A stretch of DNA of 11,707 nt, taken from Fidelibacterota bacterium (GTDB lineage Bacteria; Fidelibacterota; Marinisomatia; Marinisomatales; UBA1611). The notes under the pieces were generated by a model. That model was not told the DNA's origin, ran no database searches, and worked only from the letters and a program-made list of their open reading frames with translations. Position numbers and translations under genes: made by a program. This document shows positions 1 through 7,612 of the stretch, in pieces; position 1 is the stretch's first letter; each line of letters begins with the position of its first letter. The DNA is taken from positions 1 to 11,707 of the forward strand of contig DTUG01000135.1 of assembly GCA_012964275.1 (NCBI GenBank), in the 5' to 3' direction.

Positions 1-708
1 AACTACCCGGCTTCACAGGAAGTTTATTCTATTCCATTCCAGGACACGGAGTCAGGTGATTGGAGTGAGGGAGACGCTTTTGAAGCTGCCCATTACAGTT
101 TCATGGTCAGTGATCATTTCGGAGATGTACGCGGTTTAGAGTTCAGCCTGTCAAAGACCGGCCAATCAGGACTCACGGGCCGTGCTTCCTATACCTATTC
201 CATTGCCCGCGGCACCGCATCTGATAAGATCAATGCCGGAAACGGCAGCCTGACCCAGGATGGCGGTTTTGTGGCTGCTAATGTGCTGGCCATGACCACC
301 CTGGATTGGCATCGTCCGCATATCCTGAATGGATTTGTTGACTACCATATGGAAATGGGCGGATTGTTGCAGCGCGCTGGGGCAAATCTGACATTTAATG
401 CCCAAAGCGGGTTACCTGTATCGGCTAGATCTGGAGCTGGTGGTGCTGCATTGAAAGAAAGAGCGCCATCAACAATGGAAGTAAATCTTAAACTGGATAC
501 CCAGCTTTCGCTGGGGCCGGTCAGCCCAATAGTGTATCTCCTGATTGAGAACGTGTTGAACAGTCGGAATGTGGTTGCCATCGCCGATCCCGGATCCTTT
601 TTTGATGATGCGTCAACTTATGTTGATATAGCTGCCGGGCCTACAAATAACCTGCTGGCCTATGGCAAACCCATGACGATCAATTTTGGCTTGCAGATTA
701 ATTACTAA
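1..708 (+). CDS. TonB-dependent receptor-like outer-membrane beta-barrel, C-terminal part (5' truncated)
   Basis: The frame is open from base 1, so this is the last 235 residues of a longer gene; the internal ATG at 103 is not a start. The product is probably the C-terminal half of an outer-membrane barrel that takes up ligands using TonB energy. It shows alternating polar/hydrophobic strands and barrel-type segments reminiscent of the family: YTYSIARGTASD, a W-HRPHILNGF strand, FNAQSGLPVSA and IENVLNSRNV. The last strand ends in a terminal aromatic residue (GLQINY), the usual outer-membrane barrel signature recognised by the BAM complex. The plug and TonB box would lie upstream of the window, so TonB dependence itself cannot be seen and the substrate is unknown. 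A secreted protein and a PorV-like barrel follow 24 bp and about 2.1 kb downstream in the same orientation, suggesting one envelope operon. Another large outer-membrane barrel is the main alternative. Confidence 0.72.
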   Translation, partial: NYPASQEVYSIPFQDTESGDWSEGDAFEAAHYSFMVSDHFGDVRGLEFSLSKTGQSGLTGRASYTYSIARGTASDKINAGNGSLTQDGGFVAANVLAMTTLDWHRPHILNGFVDYHMEMGGLLQRAGANLTFNAQSGLPVSARSGAGGAALKERAPSTMEVNLKLDTQLSLGPVSPIVYLLIENVLNSRNVVAIADPGSFFDDASTYVDIAAGPTNNLLAYGKPMTINFGLQINY

Positions 709-720
709 TTAGGATGAGTT

Positions 721-726
721 AAGGAG
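721..726 (+). promoter_or_regulatory. Ribosome binding site AAGGAG
   Basis: AAGGAG lies 6 nt before the ATG at 733 and fixes the start of the secreted 687-aa protein. It sits in the 24-bp gap after the barrel gene, where there is no room for a separate promoter and terminator, supporting co-transcription. Confidence 0.75.
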
Positions 727-732
727 TTAATT

Positions 733-2796
733 ATGAAAAGTAAAAGAATCTTTAAAACTGTCCTGACAGGTATCATGATCTGCGGACTTTTTACAACCGT
801 TATGGCCAAGGACATCTTGGATGTTCTGGACAGATCCAGGGTTGCCGGCAGAACATTTTCGCCTGTAGCCGGCCAGACATATGTTTACCATACGAATGGT
901 GATCTCTGGATGGGCTGGGACTCTTATGGCAATACAGGAGACCAGACCTGTAGCGCAATCATTCCCGGCTGGGTATATCCGGGTGGTAATGAAGCTGCGG
1001 GTCATGGTTACCTGAACTATAACTGCCGGGCCGGTTACTGGATTATTGCAAATATTGGCGGCACTTATTATGAAGGAACCACTGGACAGTATGATATCAG
1101 TGAAGGAACCGAACCCGGTGAAACGAGCAGCGGCTGGGCCGGAAGCGATGGCGATTATAATAAGGAACCCTGGGTTACCAATACTAGCTGGACAATTCCT
1201 ACTGCCAACCTGACCGTTAATGCGGTCCGACGTTCCTGGAGTTTTAATGGCGAAATGAATACATATTTTAAGGTAGGTGAACATGACTATAACGATTTTG
1301 TCATCGATGAGGTTCACGTGATCAATAATGGCACGGCAACCGTTGACGAAATTGTATTCGGATCAAAAGCAGATCATGACTGTACGTGGAATGTTCCTTT
1401 CCCGGATTGGAGCTATGCCTTTTGGACAGATGATATCGTGGATTATGATGCCACCTACATGCTGACCATGGAGATGGATGGTGATGACCCCGGATCTGCA
1501 TCCAATGATTTTGGGATTGATGACCCAGGGCGGGAATACCGCGGTGTTCGTGTGGCCCAGACTCCACTAAGTATTGCGGGCACCGCCTATGGTTCTCTGG
1601 CACAGGATGCTGTGAATCATATGTGGTGGACCGGTGATGAGGATCCGCAAACAGTAGCAGCGAGGTATACAATGGCGACCAAGTTTGCTAATGATAAAAA
1701 AGGAGTTAATCCGTCACCAATGGATATGCGCTATTTGCAATCATATAGTGGTGGTGCTCTTGCCCCGGGTGACACTGCAGTATTTATCGTGGCTGTTTTA
1801 GCTGGTGCCGGTCTGGCAAATACCCAGCAGGTAGCTGCCAACGCCAGGAAAGCCTATGACTGGAACTGGAACCTGCCCAAACCTCCAGCAGCTCCCCAGA
1901 TCGCCAAGGCAATGTCTGGAATGTGGATGGCCGGTGACGGCATTGAGACTCAGAGTGATGGTACTGTCAAGGTCACCTGGACCTACACCGATGCCCAGAT
2001 AGCGACTGTTGATCCGGATAAAGGTGCTGCTGATTTTGCAGGTTTCAGGATCTACAAGGCAGCCACCGCTCCACGACAAAGCTCCGCAGATATTATGACG
2101 GCCGAAGGTGTTTCTGCTGATAACTCAACTGATGGTGGAACCATGGTTGGCGACCCCAGCCAAGGAACGAAATTCACCTCTGCTGCTACAGGTCCCTACA
2201 CTATGATTGCGGATATTTCATACAGTGGTGGAAATTTCGCGATGGTCGATGGATTCATGAAAATGGGTGAAACCTATATGTACACCGATCCCAAAGTTGC
2301 AATTGGTTTAACTTACTGGTATTACGTAGCAGCTTATGACGCAGCGGGGTCAGACGCTGTACATGGTTCTGTCCCGTCATTGGAAAGCTATTATACCATG
2401 TGTTACCCGATGCAGGCAGCTCCCGATGGCGGCGGCGGTCAAATCAGTTCGGTACCTGCAGCGATGACTGTGTCTGTAGAAACTCTCACATACGAAGGGT
2501 TAGATGGATCCACAGAAGATGTATTTGTGGCGCCGAATCCCTGGAGGGGTAGTGTGATGGAAACCTTCCACGGGGCGACCACAGCCAACACATATTTTGT
2601 AAGATTTTACAATGTCAAGTCCGGGGATGAGATTAGGGTCTTTGATGTCAGCGGCAACCTGGTGTATGAAAGTTCAGCTTCAGCTGCTGGATCTTTTGAC
2701 TGGAACCTGGTCTCTCGTACCCGTAATCAGGTGGTAACAGGAATTTATTATTGGAAAGTAGGCGATCAGTCAGGCAAACTGGCTGTTATCCGCTAA
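733..2796 (+). CDS. Secreted protein with fibronectin-like region and T9SS/FlgD-like C-terminal domain
   Basis: A 687-aa exported protein of unknown activity. Residues 1-25 form a signal peptide (KSKR n-region, hydrophobic core, likely cleavage after VMA). Residues 30-375 are rich in Gly, Trp, Tyr and Asp and look like a beta-rich surface domain that I cannot assign. Residues 380-560 resemble a fibronectin type III or similar beta-sandwich (VKVTWTYTD, GFRIYKA, YWYYVAAYDAAG). A Gly-rich linker at 566-569 leads to the last ~90 residues, which follow the T9SS type A / FlgD-Ig pattern: VFVAPNPW, IRVFDVSGNLVYE, then FDWNL, TGIYYWKV and a basic, hydrophobic end (LAVIR). In known T9SS organisms such domains direct passage across the outer membrane and are then removed or anchored. 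A PorV/PorQ-family gene, the type of factor known to carry such cargo, follows 20 bp downstream. Secretion is well supported; the biochemical role is not recognised. Confidence 0.85.
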   Translation: MKSKRIFKTVLTGIMICGLFTTVMAKDILDVLDRSRVAGRTFSPVAGQTYVYHTNGDLWMGWDSYGNTGDQTCSAIIPGWVYPGGNEAAGHGYLNYNCRAGYWIIANIGGTYYEGTTGQYDISEGTEPGETSSGWAGSDGDYNKEPWVTNTSWTIPTANLTVNAVRRSWSFNGEMNTYFKVGEHDYNDFVIDEVHVINNGTATVDEIVFGSKADHDCTWNVPFPDWSYAFWTDDIVDYDATYMLTMEMDGDDPGSASNDFGIDDPGREYRGVRVAQTPLSIAGTAYGSLAQDAVNHMWWTGDEDPQTVAARYTMATKFANDKKGVNPSPMDMRYLQSYSGGALAPGDTAVFIVAVLAGAGLANTQQVAANARKAYDWNWNLPKPPAAPQIAKAMSGMWMAGDGIETQSDGTVKVTWTYTDAQIATVDPDKGAADFAGFRIYKAATAPRQSSADIMTAEGVSADNSTDGGTMVGDPSQGTKFTSAATGPYTMIADISYSGGNFAMVDGFMKMGETYMYTDPKVAIGLTYWYYVAAYDAAGSDAVHGSVPSLESYYTMCYPMQAAPDGGGGQISSVPAAMTVSVETLTYEGLDGSTEDVFVAPNPWRGSVMETFHGATTANTYFVRFYNVKSGDEIRVFDVSGNLVYESSASAAGSFDWNLVSRTRNQVVTGIYYWKVGDQSGKLAVIR

Positions 2797-2802
2797 ACCA
2801 GA

Positions 2803-2808
2803 AAGGAA
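2803..2808 (+). promoter_or_regulatory. Ribosome binding site AAGGAA that decides the PorV-like start
   Basis: AAGGAA lies 8 nt before the ATG at 2817. It supports that start over an in-frame ATG at 2751, which lies inside the preceding gene and would put 22 extra residues ahead of the signal peptide. Confidence 0.6.
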
Positions 2809-2816
2809 GTTATACA

Positions 2817-3785
2817 ATGAGGAAAACAATGATCTTCAATAAAATTGTGAAATGGGCAGTCGCTTCCATGCTGGTTGTTTCATTTCATGGATCGCTTTTT
2901 GCGGAGGGTGATGATGATAAGGTTGGCTCTGCAGCCTTTAAATTCCTGAATATCCAGACCGATGCCCACGGTGCTGCCTTGGGCGGACTGGCTGCCCAGG
3001 CCAGCGGTGCCAGTGCCCTTTTTTGGAATCCGGCTGGTATAGCTGGATCAGAGGGAATGGGCTTCACCGCGGGAATGACGCAATGGCTGGTGGAAACACA
3101 GGTCATGAATGCTGGCTTTGTCATGCCCATGATGGGCGGTGCGGTAGGACTATCGCTCGTATCCGTTAATTATGGTGATATCATGAGATCCGGCTGGGCT
3201 GGCACAACGGAATTTGTATTTGAACCAAATCAAGACGGCGCATTTCAGGCCAGCGACATGTCCCTGCAGTTCAGTTATGGAAAAAACCTCTCAGACAAAT
3301 TTTCCCTTGGCGGAACGGCAAAAATGATCAGCCAGTCCATAGACGATGTGACTATCAGCGGACTAGCCTTCGATATTGGTACCCAGTTCAATACTGGTTA
3401 CCGGGGAATCAGGATGGGGGCAGTTATATCCAATTTTGGTGCCGATATTGAATCAGATGCAGGGGAAGATATTAGTTATGAGGAATATCCCCCTATGTCA
3501 TTACCCATGACCTTTTCATTTGGTGTAAATGGTGAAGCCATACCAGGTTTGAATGCTGGCCTTAATGTTCTTAAGCAGGCAGATATGGCGCAGGAGTTTA
3601 TTGTTAATGCAGAATATAACATCAGTTTGGCATCGTTGCGGTTCAGCTATAACCTGAATAATCCGCAGCAGGATATGTCGGTTGGTGCCGGTGTAAACCT
3701 GGGCGGTATTTCTGCTAATTTTGCTATGACATTGACACAGCATTTTGATTCTGTTATGCGGTTTGGGATTGGTTACTCTTTCTAA
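2817..3785 (+). CDS. PorV/PorQ-family outer-membrane beta-barrel protein
   Basis: A 322-aa outer-membrane barrel of the FadL-like PorV/PorQ family. In Bacteroidota, PorV takes T9SS cargo from the translocon to the attachment machinery; other members have unknown roles. Residues 1-29 are a signal peptide with probable cleavage after LFA. The mature N-terminus carries the family hallmark: VGSAAFKFLNIQTDAHGAAL at 36-55, followed by ASALFWNPAGIAG at 65-77. Later parts alternate as barrel strands (FSLGGTAKMISQS, GIRMGAVISNFG) and the chain ends on an aromatic strand, FGIGYSF. The ATG at 2817 was chosen because it has its own ribosome binding site and starts directly at the signal peptide. The gene is 20 bp after a protein with a T9SS-like C-terminal domain and is closed by a strong terminator, so it may be a dedicated partner for that cargo. 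It could instead be a general paralogue; orthology to PorV itself is not claimed. Confidence 0.85.
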   Translation: MRKTMIFNKIVKWAVASMLVVSFHGSLFAEGDDDKVGSAAFKFLNIQTDAHGAALGGLAAQASGASALFWNPAGIAGSEGMGFTAGMTQWLVETQVMNAGFVMPMMGGAVGLSLVSVNYGDIMRSGWAGTTEFVFEPNQDGAFQASDMSLQFSYGKNLSDKFSLGGTAKMISQSIDDVTISGLAFDIGTQFNTGYRGIRMGAVISNFGADIESDAGEDISYEEYPPMSLPMTFSFGVNGEAIPGLNAGLNVLKQADMAQEFIVNAEYNISLASLRFSYNLNNPQQDMSVGAGVNLGGISANFAMTLTQHFDSVMRFGIGYSF

Positions 3786-3811
3786 TTAAAACCGCTGAGT
3801 TAACTTCTAAT

Positions 3812-3843
3812 AAAAAGCCGCTCTATTCAGAGCGGCTTTTTTT
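3812..3843 (+). terminator. Rho-independent terminator
   Basis: The arm AAAAGCCGCTCT (3813-3824) and its exact complement AGAGCGGCTTTT (3829-3840) flank the 4-nt loop ATTC. One more A-T pair can form at the base, and the T-run covers 3837-3843. It lies 27 bp after the PorV-like gene and separates the envelope module from the CRTAC1 operon. The A-run at the 5' side might allow weaker action on the opposite strand, but no minus-strand gene needs it. Confidence 0.93.
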
Positions 3844-3905
3844 ATATAATATTTCCTATAGTCTTTTATTCTTTTTAATACCCCGATACACTTAATATTG
3901 ATAGT
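3844..3905 (+). other. AT-rich spacer expected to hold the promoter of the CRTAC1 operon
   Basis: This 62-bp, very AT-rich stretch lies between the terminator and the next start codon, so a promoter for the downstream genes is expected here. A TATAAT occurs at 3845-3850, but its -35 position would fall inside the terminator stem and shows no TTGACA-like match. I cannot define a promoter. No Shine-Dalgarno sequence precedes the ATG at 3906. Confidence 0.35.
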
Positions 3906-6041
3906 ATGACGAAAAAATTAGTATTAATTATTGTTGTCTTTTTATCAGTACTTATGGGTGCTAAAAAAGTAACTATATCAGGAGTTATTCTTAACCAGAA
4001 GGATAAACCGGCTAAAAAAGCTGTAATAAAGTTGTATAATGCTAAAAAAGAAGAAATTTCTGCGACCAAGACCGATAAGAAAGGAAATTTTATTTTCAAT
4101 GATGTATATGTGCAGAATTATTATTTAGAAGCGTCATATAAAAAACAAGTGAGCAGTATTAAAATAAAAGCCTGGGAATCTGGGAATAGTAATCTAGAGA
4201 ATCTTGTATTGAAATTATCAAAGGATGAAAATGTTGATATTCCAGTCTTTACGCTTGGTCCAGGACCTGCCGCGAAAGAAGACTTCGAAGTTTATTATCA
4301 AAAACCAAAACCGATTAACGATGCATATAAAGAAGACCATCAGGACAAACAAATCAGTTCTACTGTCAGCGATCCTGCTGATATAAACATCCCAACAAAA
4401 GAAAACGGAACTAAAATAAATATCCCCAAACTTGATTTTTCACTATCCTTTAAAGATTATGCAAAGGAAAATGGTTTAATATTTCATCATGATAATGGCG
4501 GCAGCGGTGAGAAATACTATGTAGAAACCATGGGCTCGGGCGTGTGTCTGCTGGATTATGATGTAGATGGTGACCTGGATATCTATTTTTGTCAGGGGAG
4601 AGGACTGCCTGGCTGGGAAAAAGGAATGAACCTGGAAAATAAGCTTTTCCGTAATGATGGCGGCCTGTGGACCGATGTGACCTCATCCGCCGGGGTTGGC
4701 GATACCACTTACAGTATCGGCTGCGCCTGTGCAGATGTGGATAATGATGGAGATCCAGATCTGTATGTGACCAACTACGGGCTGGATATCCTTTACCGGA
4801 ACAACGGCAATGGGACCTTCACGGACGTAACCTATACAGCCAATATTCATAATCCTGAATGGGGTTCCAGTGCGGTATTCTTTGATATGGATAACGATGG
4901 CTGGCTGGATCTTTATGTGACTAATTATGTAGAATTCTCTCTTGATCGGAATCCTTGGTGCGGAGACAGCCAGAAAGATATGCGTGCCTATTGTGATCCG
5001 GATATTTTTAGAGGAGTTCCTGATAAGCTGTACCGGAATATTGGCGCCGGCCATTTTGTTGATGTGTCCGTTAAATCTGGCATTGCAAAGGAAGTTGGTA
5101 AAGGATTAGGCGTAGTGGCCGGAGACATCGACAACGATGGTGACATGGATCTCTATGTGGCGAATGATAAAGTGATGAATCTTCTGTTTCTAAATGATGG
5201 CTCAGGCCATTTTATAGAAGATGCCCTTTTTACCGGTGTCGGTTTCAATGAAAATGGGAAAGCCGAAGCGGGCATGGGTGTGGATTTTGGTGATGTAAAT
5301 CGGGACGGCTGGCTGGATCTTTTTGTCACTAATTTTAGCGGAGAGTCGAACACGTTGTATCTGAATGATAAAAATGGATCTTTTACAGATAAGACTTTTT
5401 CTGCTGGTTTAGGGCAGGCCAGCCTTGACCTGCTGGGTTTTGGTACCCGATTCCTGGATTATAATTATGACGGCTGGCTGGATCTGTTTGTGACCAATGG
5501 ACACGTCATAGATAATATTGATTTGTTCAATAAAGATTATACACATGCCCAGCGTAAACAGATTTTCATCAATGATGGGACAGGTTCTTTTTTTGAGGTC
5601 GCAAATGAAGAATTTGTTGGAGATGTCAGTGTGCCTTCCGTGGCTCGTGGCGCAGCTTTTGGAGATCTGGATAATGATGGAGATATGGACATAGTGATCA
5701 ATAATAACAATGGAGCTTCGAACCTGCTGATTCGCGAGGGAACACCGGAAAAAAACTGGATAGTCTTCCAGGTAGAAGGCCGGCAATCAAACTGGGATGG
5801 GTTTGGCGCCAAGATTACCATTCAGTCTGAATCAGGTGTCCAGACCGGTTATGTGAATCCCGGGGCCAGTTACCTTGCGTCCAGCGACCGCCGCGTATTT
5901 TTTGGACTGGGAGACGACCCAATCATTACCCGGATGAAAGTAGAATGGCTGGGCGGCAGCGGCGATGTATTCTTTGAAATACAATTGAATAAATTTTACC
6001 GTATTGTACAGGGAGGAGAACTATCCGCTCTTCAGCCTTAA
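3906..6041 (+). CDS. CRTAC1-family secreted protein (VCBS/FG-GAP repeats, ASPIC/UnbV domain) with a carboxypeptidase-regulatory-like N-terminus
   Basis: A 711-aa exported protein with predicted calcium-binding beta-propeller-type repeats. Residues 1-19 form a short signal peptide (MTKKLVLIIVVFLSVLMGA). Residues 21-105 resemble a carboxypeptidase-regulatory/CNA-B-like sandwich (VTISGVILNQKDKPAKKAVI, TKTDKKGNFIFNDV). A charged linker runs to about 180. The CRTAC1 core starts with LIFHHDNGGSGEKYYVETMG and holds seven DxDxDG-type calcium loops at about 217, 277, 327, 407, 463, 518 and 587. It also has the family-typical WCG...YCDP cysteine pair (352, 363). Residues 617-703 form the ASPIC/UnbV domain. 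No enzymatic activity is established for bacterial members; adhesion or protein interaction is usually proposed. No ribosome binding site is visible. The first ~540 bp are visibly more AT-rich than the core. The following TPR gene appears to start inside this gene's last codons, so the two are probably translationally coupled. Confidence 0.9.
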   Translation: MTKKLVLIIVVFLSVLMGAKKVTISGVILNQKDKPAKKAVIKLYNAKKEEISATKTDKKGNFIFNDVYVQNYYLEASYKKQVSSIKIKAWESGNSNLENLVLKLSKDENVDIPVFTLGPGPAAKEDFEVYYQKPKPINDAYKEDHQDKQISSTVSDPADINIPTKENGTKINIPKLDFSLSFKDYAKENGLIFHHDNGGSGEKYYVETMGSGVCLLDYDVDGDLDIYFCQGRGLPGWEKGMNLENKLFRNDGGLWTDVTSSAGVGDTTYSIGCACADVDNDGDPDLYVTNYGLDILYRNNGNGTFTDVTYTANIHNPEWGSSAVFFDMDNDGWLDLYVTNYVEFSLDRNPWCGDSQKDMRAYCDPDIFRGVPDKLYRNIGAGHFVDVSVKSGIAKEVGKGLGVVAGDIDNDGDMDLYVANDKVMNLLFLNDGSGHFIEDALFTGVGFNENGKAEAGMGVDFGDVNRDGWLDLFVTNFSGESNTLYLNDKNGSFTDKTFSAGLGQASLDLLGFGTRFLDYNYDGWLDLFVTNGHVIDNIDLFNKDYTHAQRKQIFINDGTGSFFEVANEEFVGDVSVPSVARGAAFGDLDNDGDMDIVINNNNGASNLLIREGTPEKNWIVFQVEGRQSNWDGFGAKITIQSESGVQTGYVNPGASYLASSDRRVFFGLGDDPIITRMKVEWLGGSGDVFFEIQLNKFYRIVQGGELSALQP
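4899..5485 (+). repeat. Three identical 14-nt copies within the calcium-loop repeats
   Basis: GGCTGGCTGGATCT occurs at 4899-4912, 5307-5320 and 5472-5485, always in the same reading phase and encoding the GWLDL part of DxDGWLDLYV/FV loops. The spacings of 408 and 165 nt are multiples of three. The likely cause is duplication or gene conversion among the VCBS repeats, not a mobile element. Confidence 0.7.
6011..6018 (+). promoter_or_regulatory. Strong ribosome binding site GGGAGGAG inside the end of the CRTAC1 gene
   Basis: GGGAGGAG is the best Shine-Dalgarno match in this operon and ends 4 nt before the in-frame ATC at 6023. No ATG, GTG or TTG follows at normal distance in any useful frame. 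It therefore points to a non-standard start for the TPR gene, or to a base error that changed ATG to ATC. Confidence 0.6.
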
Positions 6042-7612
6042 TTTTTTTTCTTTTTTATCTTACTCTATTTTGTACTCAATCACTCAGCCAGGATTTATCA
6101 TCCGGTTATGATCTGCTCGATCGGAAAGAATATAACCAGGCAATCAAGTTTTTTACCGATGTACTGAAAAGTAACAGTGACAATGTGGATGCTATAAATA
6201 GTTTAGCCGAAGCTACGCACCGCTCAGGAGACCCCATGGGTGCATTGAGGTTATATTATCGTAGTCTTGAGTTTGATCAGATCCAACCAGAAACCTGGCT
6301 CAGTATTGGGAATATCCATTACTACAAAAAGGATAATCCGCAAGCTCTTGAAGCATATAAAAAAGCAAAAGACCTAAAACCGGATTATGCCCGCACTTAT
6401 AACAATATTGGCACTATTTATAAAGAAGATGGGAATTACACAGAAGCACTTTCAAATTTTAAACTTGCCTTTAAATATGATCCCGGCTATGCACTGGCCT
6501 GCCGCAATATTGGTGACGTTTACCTCAAGAATGGGAATAACCTGGCAGCCATTGATTGGCTCCATAAGGCCACAGGATTAGATCCTGATAATCTTTATGG
6601 CTGGTATTGGCTGGGGAGAGCCTATTACCGATCCGGGCAAGTGAAAGAATCTGCAAGTCATTTTCTGCGTGTCCTCAGCCGCAAACCTGATTTGCATCAG
6701 GTCCACCATGATCTTGGCAGAGCCTATTTTGGACTCCGTGAGTATAGTAAAGCAATCGAGCATGTCAAACAGGCCTTGATACGAAATCCATCAGTGCCGC
6801 AGTACTATGTTACCCTGAGCCAGATTTATAATAGCCTTCATCAGGAAACCAAGTCCCTGGCAGTTTTAGATACAGCTTTAACCTGGAACCGTTCAGAACC
6901 GGTTGTATGGATAGCGAAAGGTGATATTCATAAACAGAGCGACCGTATGCAGGAAGCTTTGCGATGTTATAATATGGCTGTGTCTTTTCGGCCGGATTAT
7001 TGGCGAGGGCACTATAAAAAGGGTGTAGCCCTATATTATCTCTCTCAATTGGAAGAATCAAAAAACTCACTGGAAGAAGCCCTGGAATTGAAAAATGAAG
7101 ATGCAGGATCTAATCATTTTATTGGGATGGTATACCTCGCCCAAAATGAGCCCGGAACAGCATATGACTATTTAATTAAGGCATCAGTATTAGATTCCGT
7201 AAATGCAGATATATGGTTCCATTTGGGCCAGGCTTGCATGCGTCTTGAAAACTGGTCTGATTCAGAGAAATATCTACAACGATCCACGCAGTTGAACGAA
7301 CGCAATAAAGAAGCATTTTATTCCTTAGGGCAGGTTTATCAAAAGATAAACGAACCTGATAAATCCCGCCGTTATCTCGCGAGTTTTAAGAAACTGTCTG
7401 ATTTTGAACAGGAGCGGGATGCATTGTTAACAGAGATCCGTGTTCGCCCGGGTGAATTGCATTTATACAGAAAATTGGCAATCCTGTATGGAGATCACGG
7501 TTATGTAGTTGATGCAGCGGAAGTGTGGAAAAAGTCTGCATATCTGGGGGACGAAGAAGCGATAGAGGAGTTAACTAAGCTGAAGAGTATTTTAGAGCAG
7601 GATCAAAAATAA
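6023..7612 (+). CDS. Exported tetratricopeptide-repeat protein, probable non-canonical ATC start
   Basis: A protein made almost wholly of 34-residue TPRs, probably 529 aa. The frame opens after a stop at 5990-5992 and has no ATG, GTG or TTG until GTG at 6185. That GTG is codon 55 and cuts through the first TPR (GYDLLDRKEYNQAIKFF), so it is not credible. Starting at ATC 6023, 4 nt after GGGAGGAG, gives a signal peptide: one Arg, a core ALIFFLFYLTLF, then CTQSLSQ with possible cleavage before the last Gln. Cys17 makes a lipoprotein possible, but the lipobox is poor. About 13-14 TPRs follow, with typical W/Y-LG-Y and A-P spacing (e.g. YNNIGTIYKEDGNYTEAL). TPR proteins are scaffolds for protein binding; no catalytic residues are seen. 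The gene overlaps the CRTAC1 gene by 19 nt and shares TAATG with the cytochrome gene, so a role with those two products outside the cytoplasm is likely. The start remains uncertain. Confidence 0.82.
   Translation: MRSSALIFFLFYLTLFCTQSLSQDLSSGYDLLDRKEYNQAIKFFTDVLKSNSDNVDAINSLAEATHRSGDPMGALRLYYRSLEFDQIQPETWLSIGNIHYYKKDNPQALEAYKKAKDLKPDYARTYNNIGTIYKEDGNYTEALSNFKLAFKYDPGYALACRNIGDVYLKNGNNLAAIDWLHKATGLDPDNLYGWYWLGRAYYRSGQVKESASHFLRVLSRKPDLHQVHHDLGRAYFGLREYSKAIEHVKQALIRNPSVPQYYVTLSQIYNSLHQETKSLAVLDTALTWNRSEPVVWIAKGDIHKQSDRMQEALRCYNMAVSFRPDYWRGHYKKGVALYYLSQLEESKNSLEEALELKNEDAGSNHFIGMVYLAQNEPGTAYDYLIKASVLDSVNADIWFHLGQACMRLENWSDSEKYLQRSTQLNERNKEAFYSLGQVYQKINEPDKSRRYLASFKKLSDFEQERDALLTEIRVRPGELHLYRKLAILYGDHGYVVDAAEVWKKSAYLGDEEAIEELTKLKSILEQDQK

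Noticed and set aside
727..1317. 196-codon open frame on the minus strand
   Set aside because: It is fully antisense to the secreted 687-aa gene, has no recognisable domain, and is explained by that gene's composition.
2751..2816. Upstream ATG for the PorV-like gene
   Set aside because: It lies within the preceding gene, adds a non-signal-like basic stretch, and ignores the ribosome binding site before 2817.
3845..3850. TATAAT as a -10 promoter element
   Set aside because: The matching -35 position falls in the terminator stem and shows no consensus; such hexamers are expected by chance in AT-rich DNA.
4683..5054. 123-codon minus-strand open frame, with others antisense to the CRTAC1 gene
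   Set aside because: These are shadows created by repeated GAT/AAT/GGN codons in the calcium loops.
6041..6060. T-rich run after the CRTAC1 stop as a terminator
   Set aside because: No GC-rich hairpin precedes it, and the run encodes the hydrophobic core of the TPR protein's signal peptide.
6023..6060. Programmed frameshift joining the CRTAC1 and TPR genes
   Set aside because: The TPR frame begins with its own ribosome binding site and signal peptide, which would be pointless inside a fusion. The T-run lies after the CRTAC1 stop codon.
6185..6187. GTG as the start of the TPR gene
   Set aside because: It lies mid-way through the first TPR unit, has no ribosome binding site, and would remove an in-frame signal peptide.
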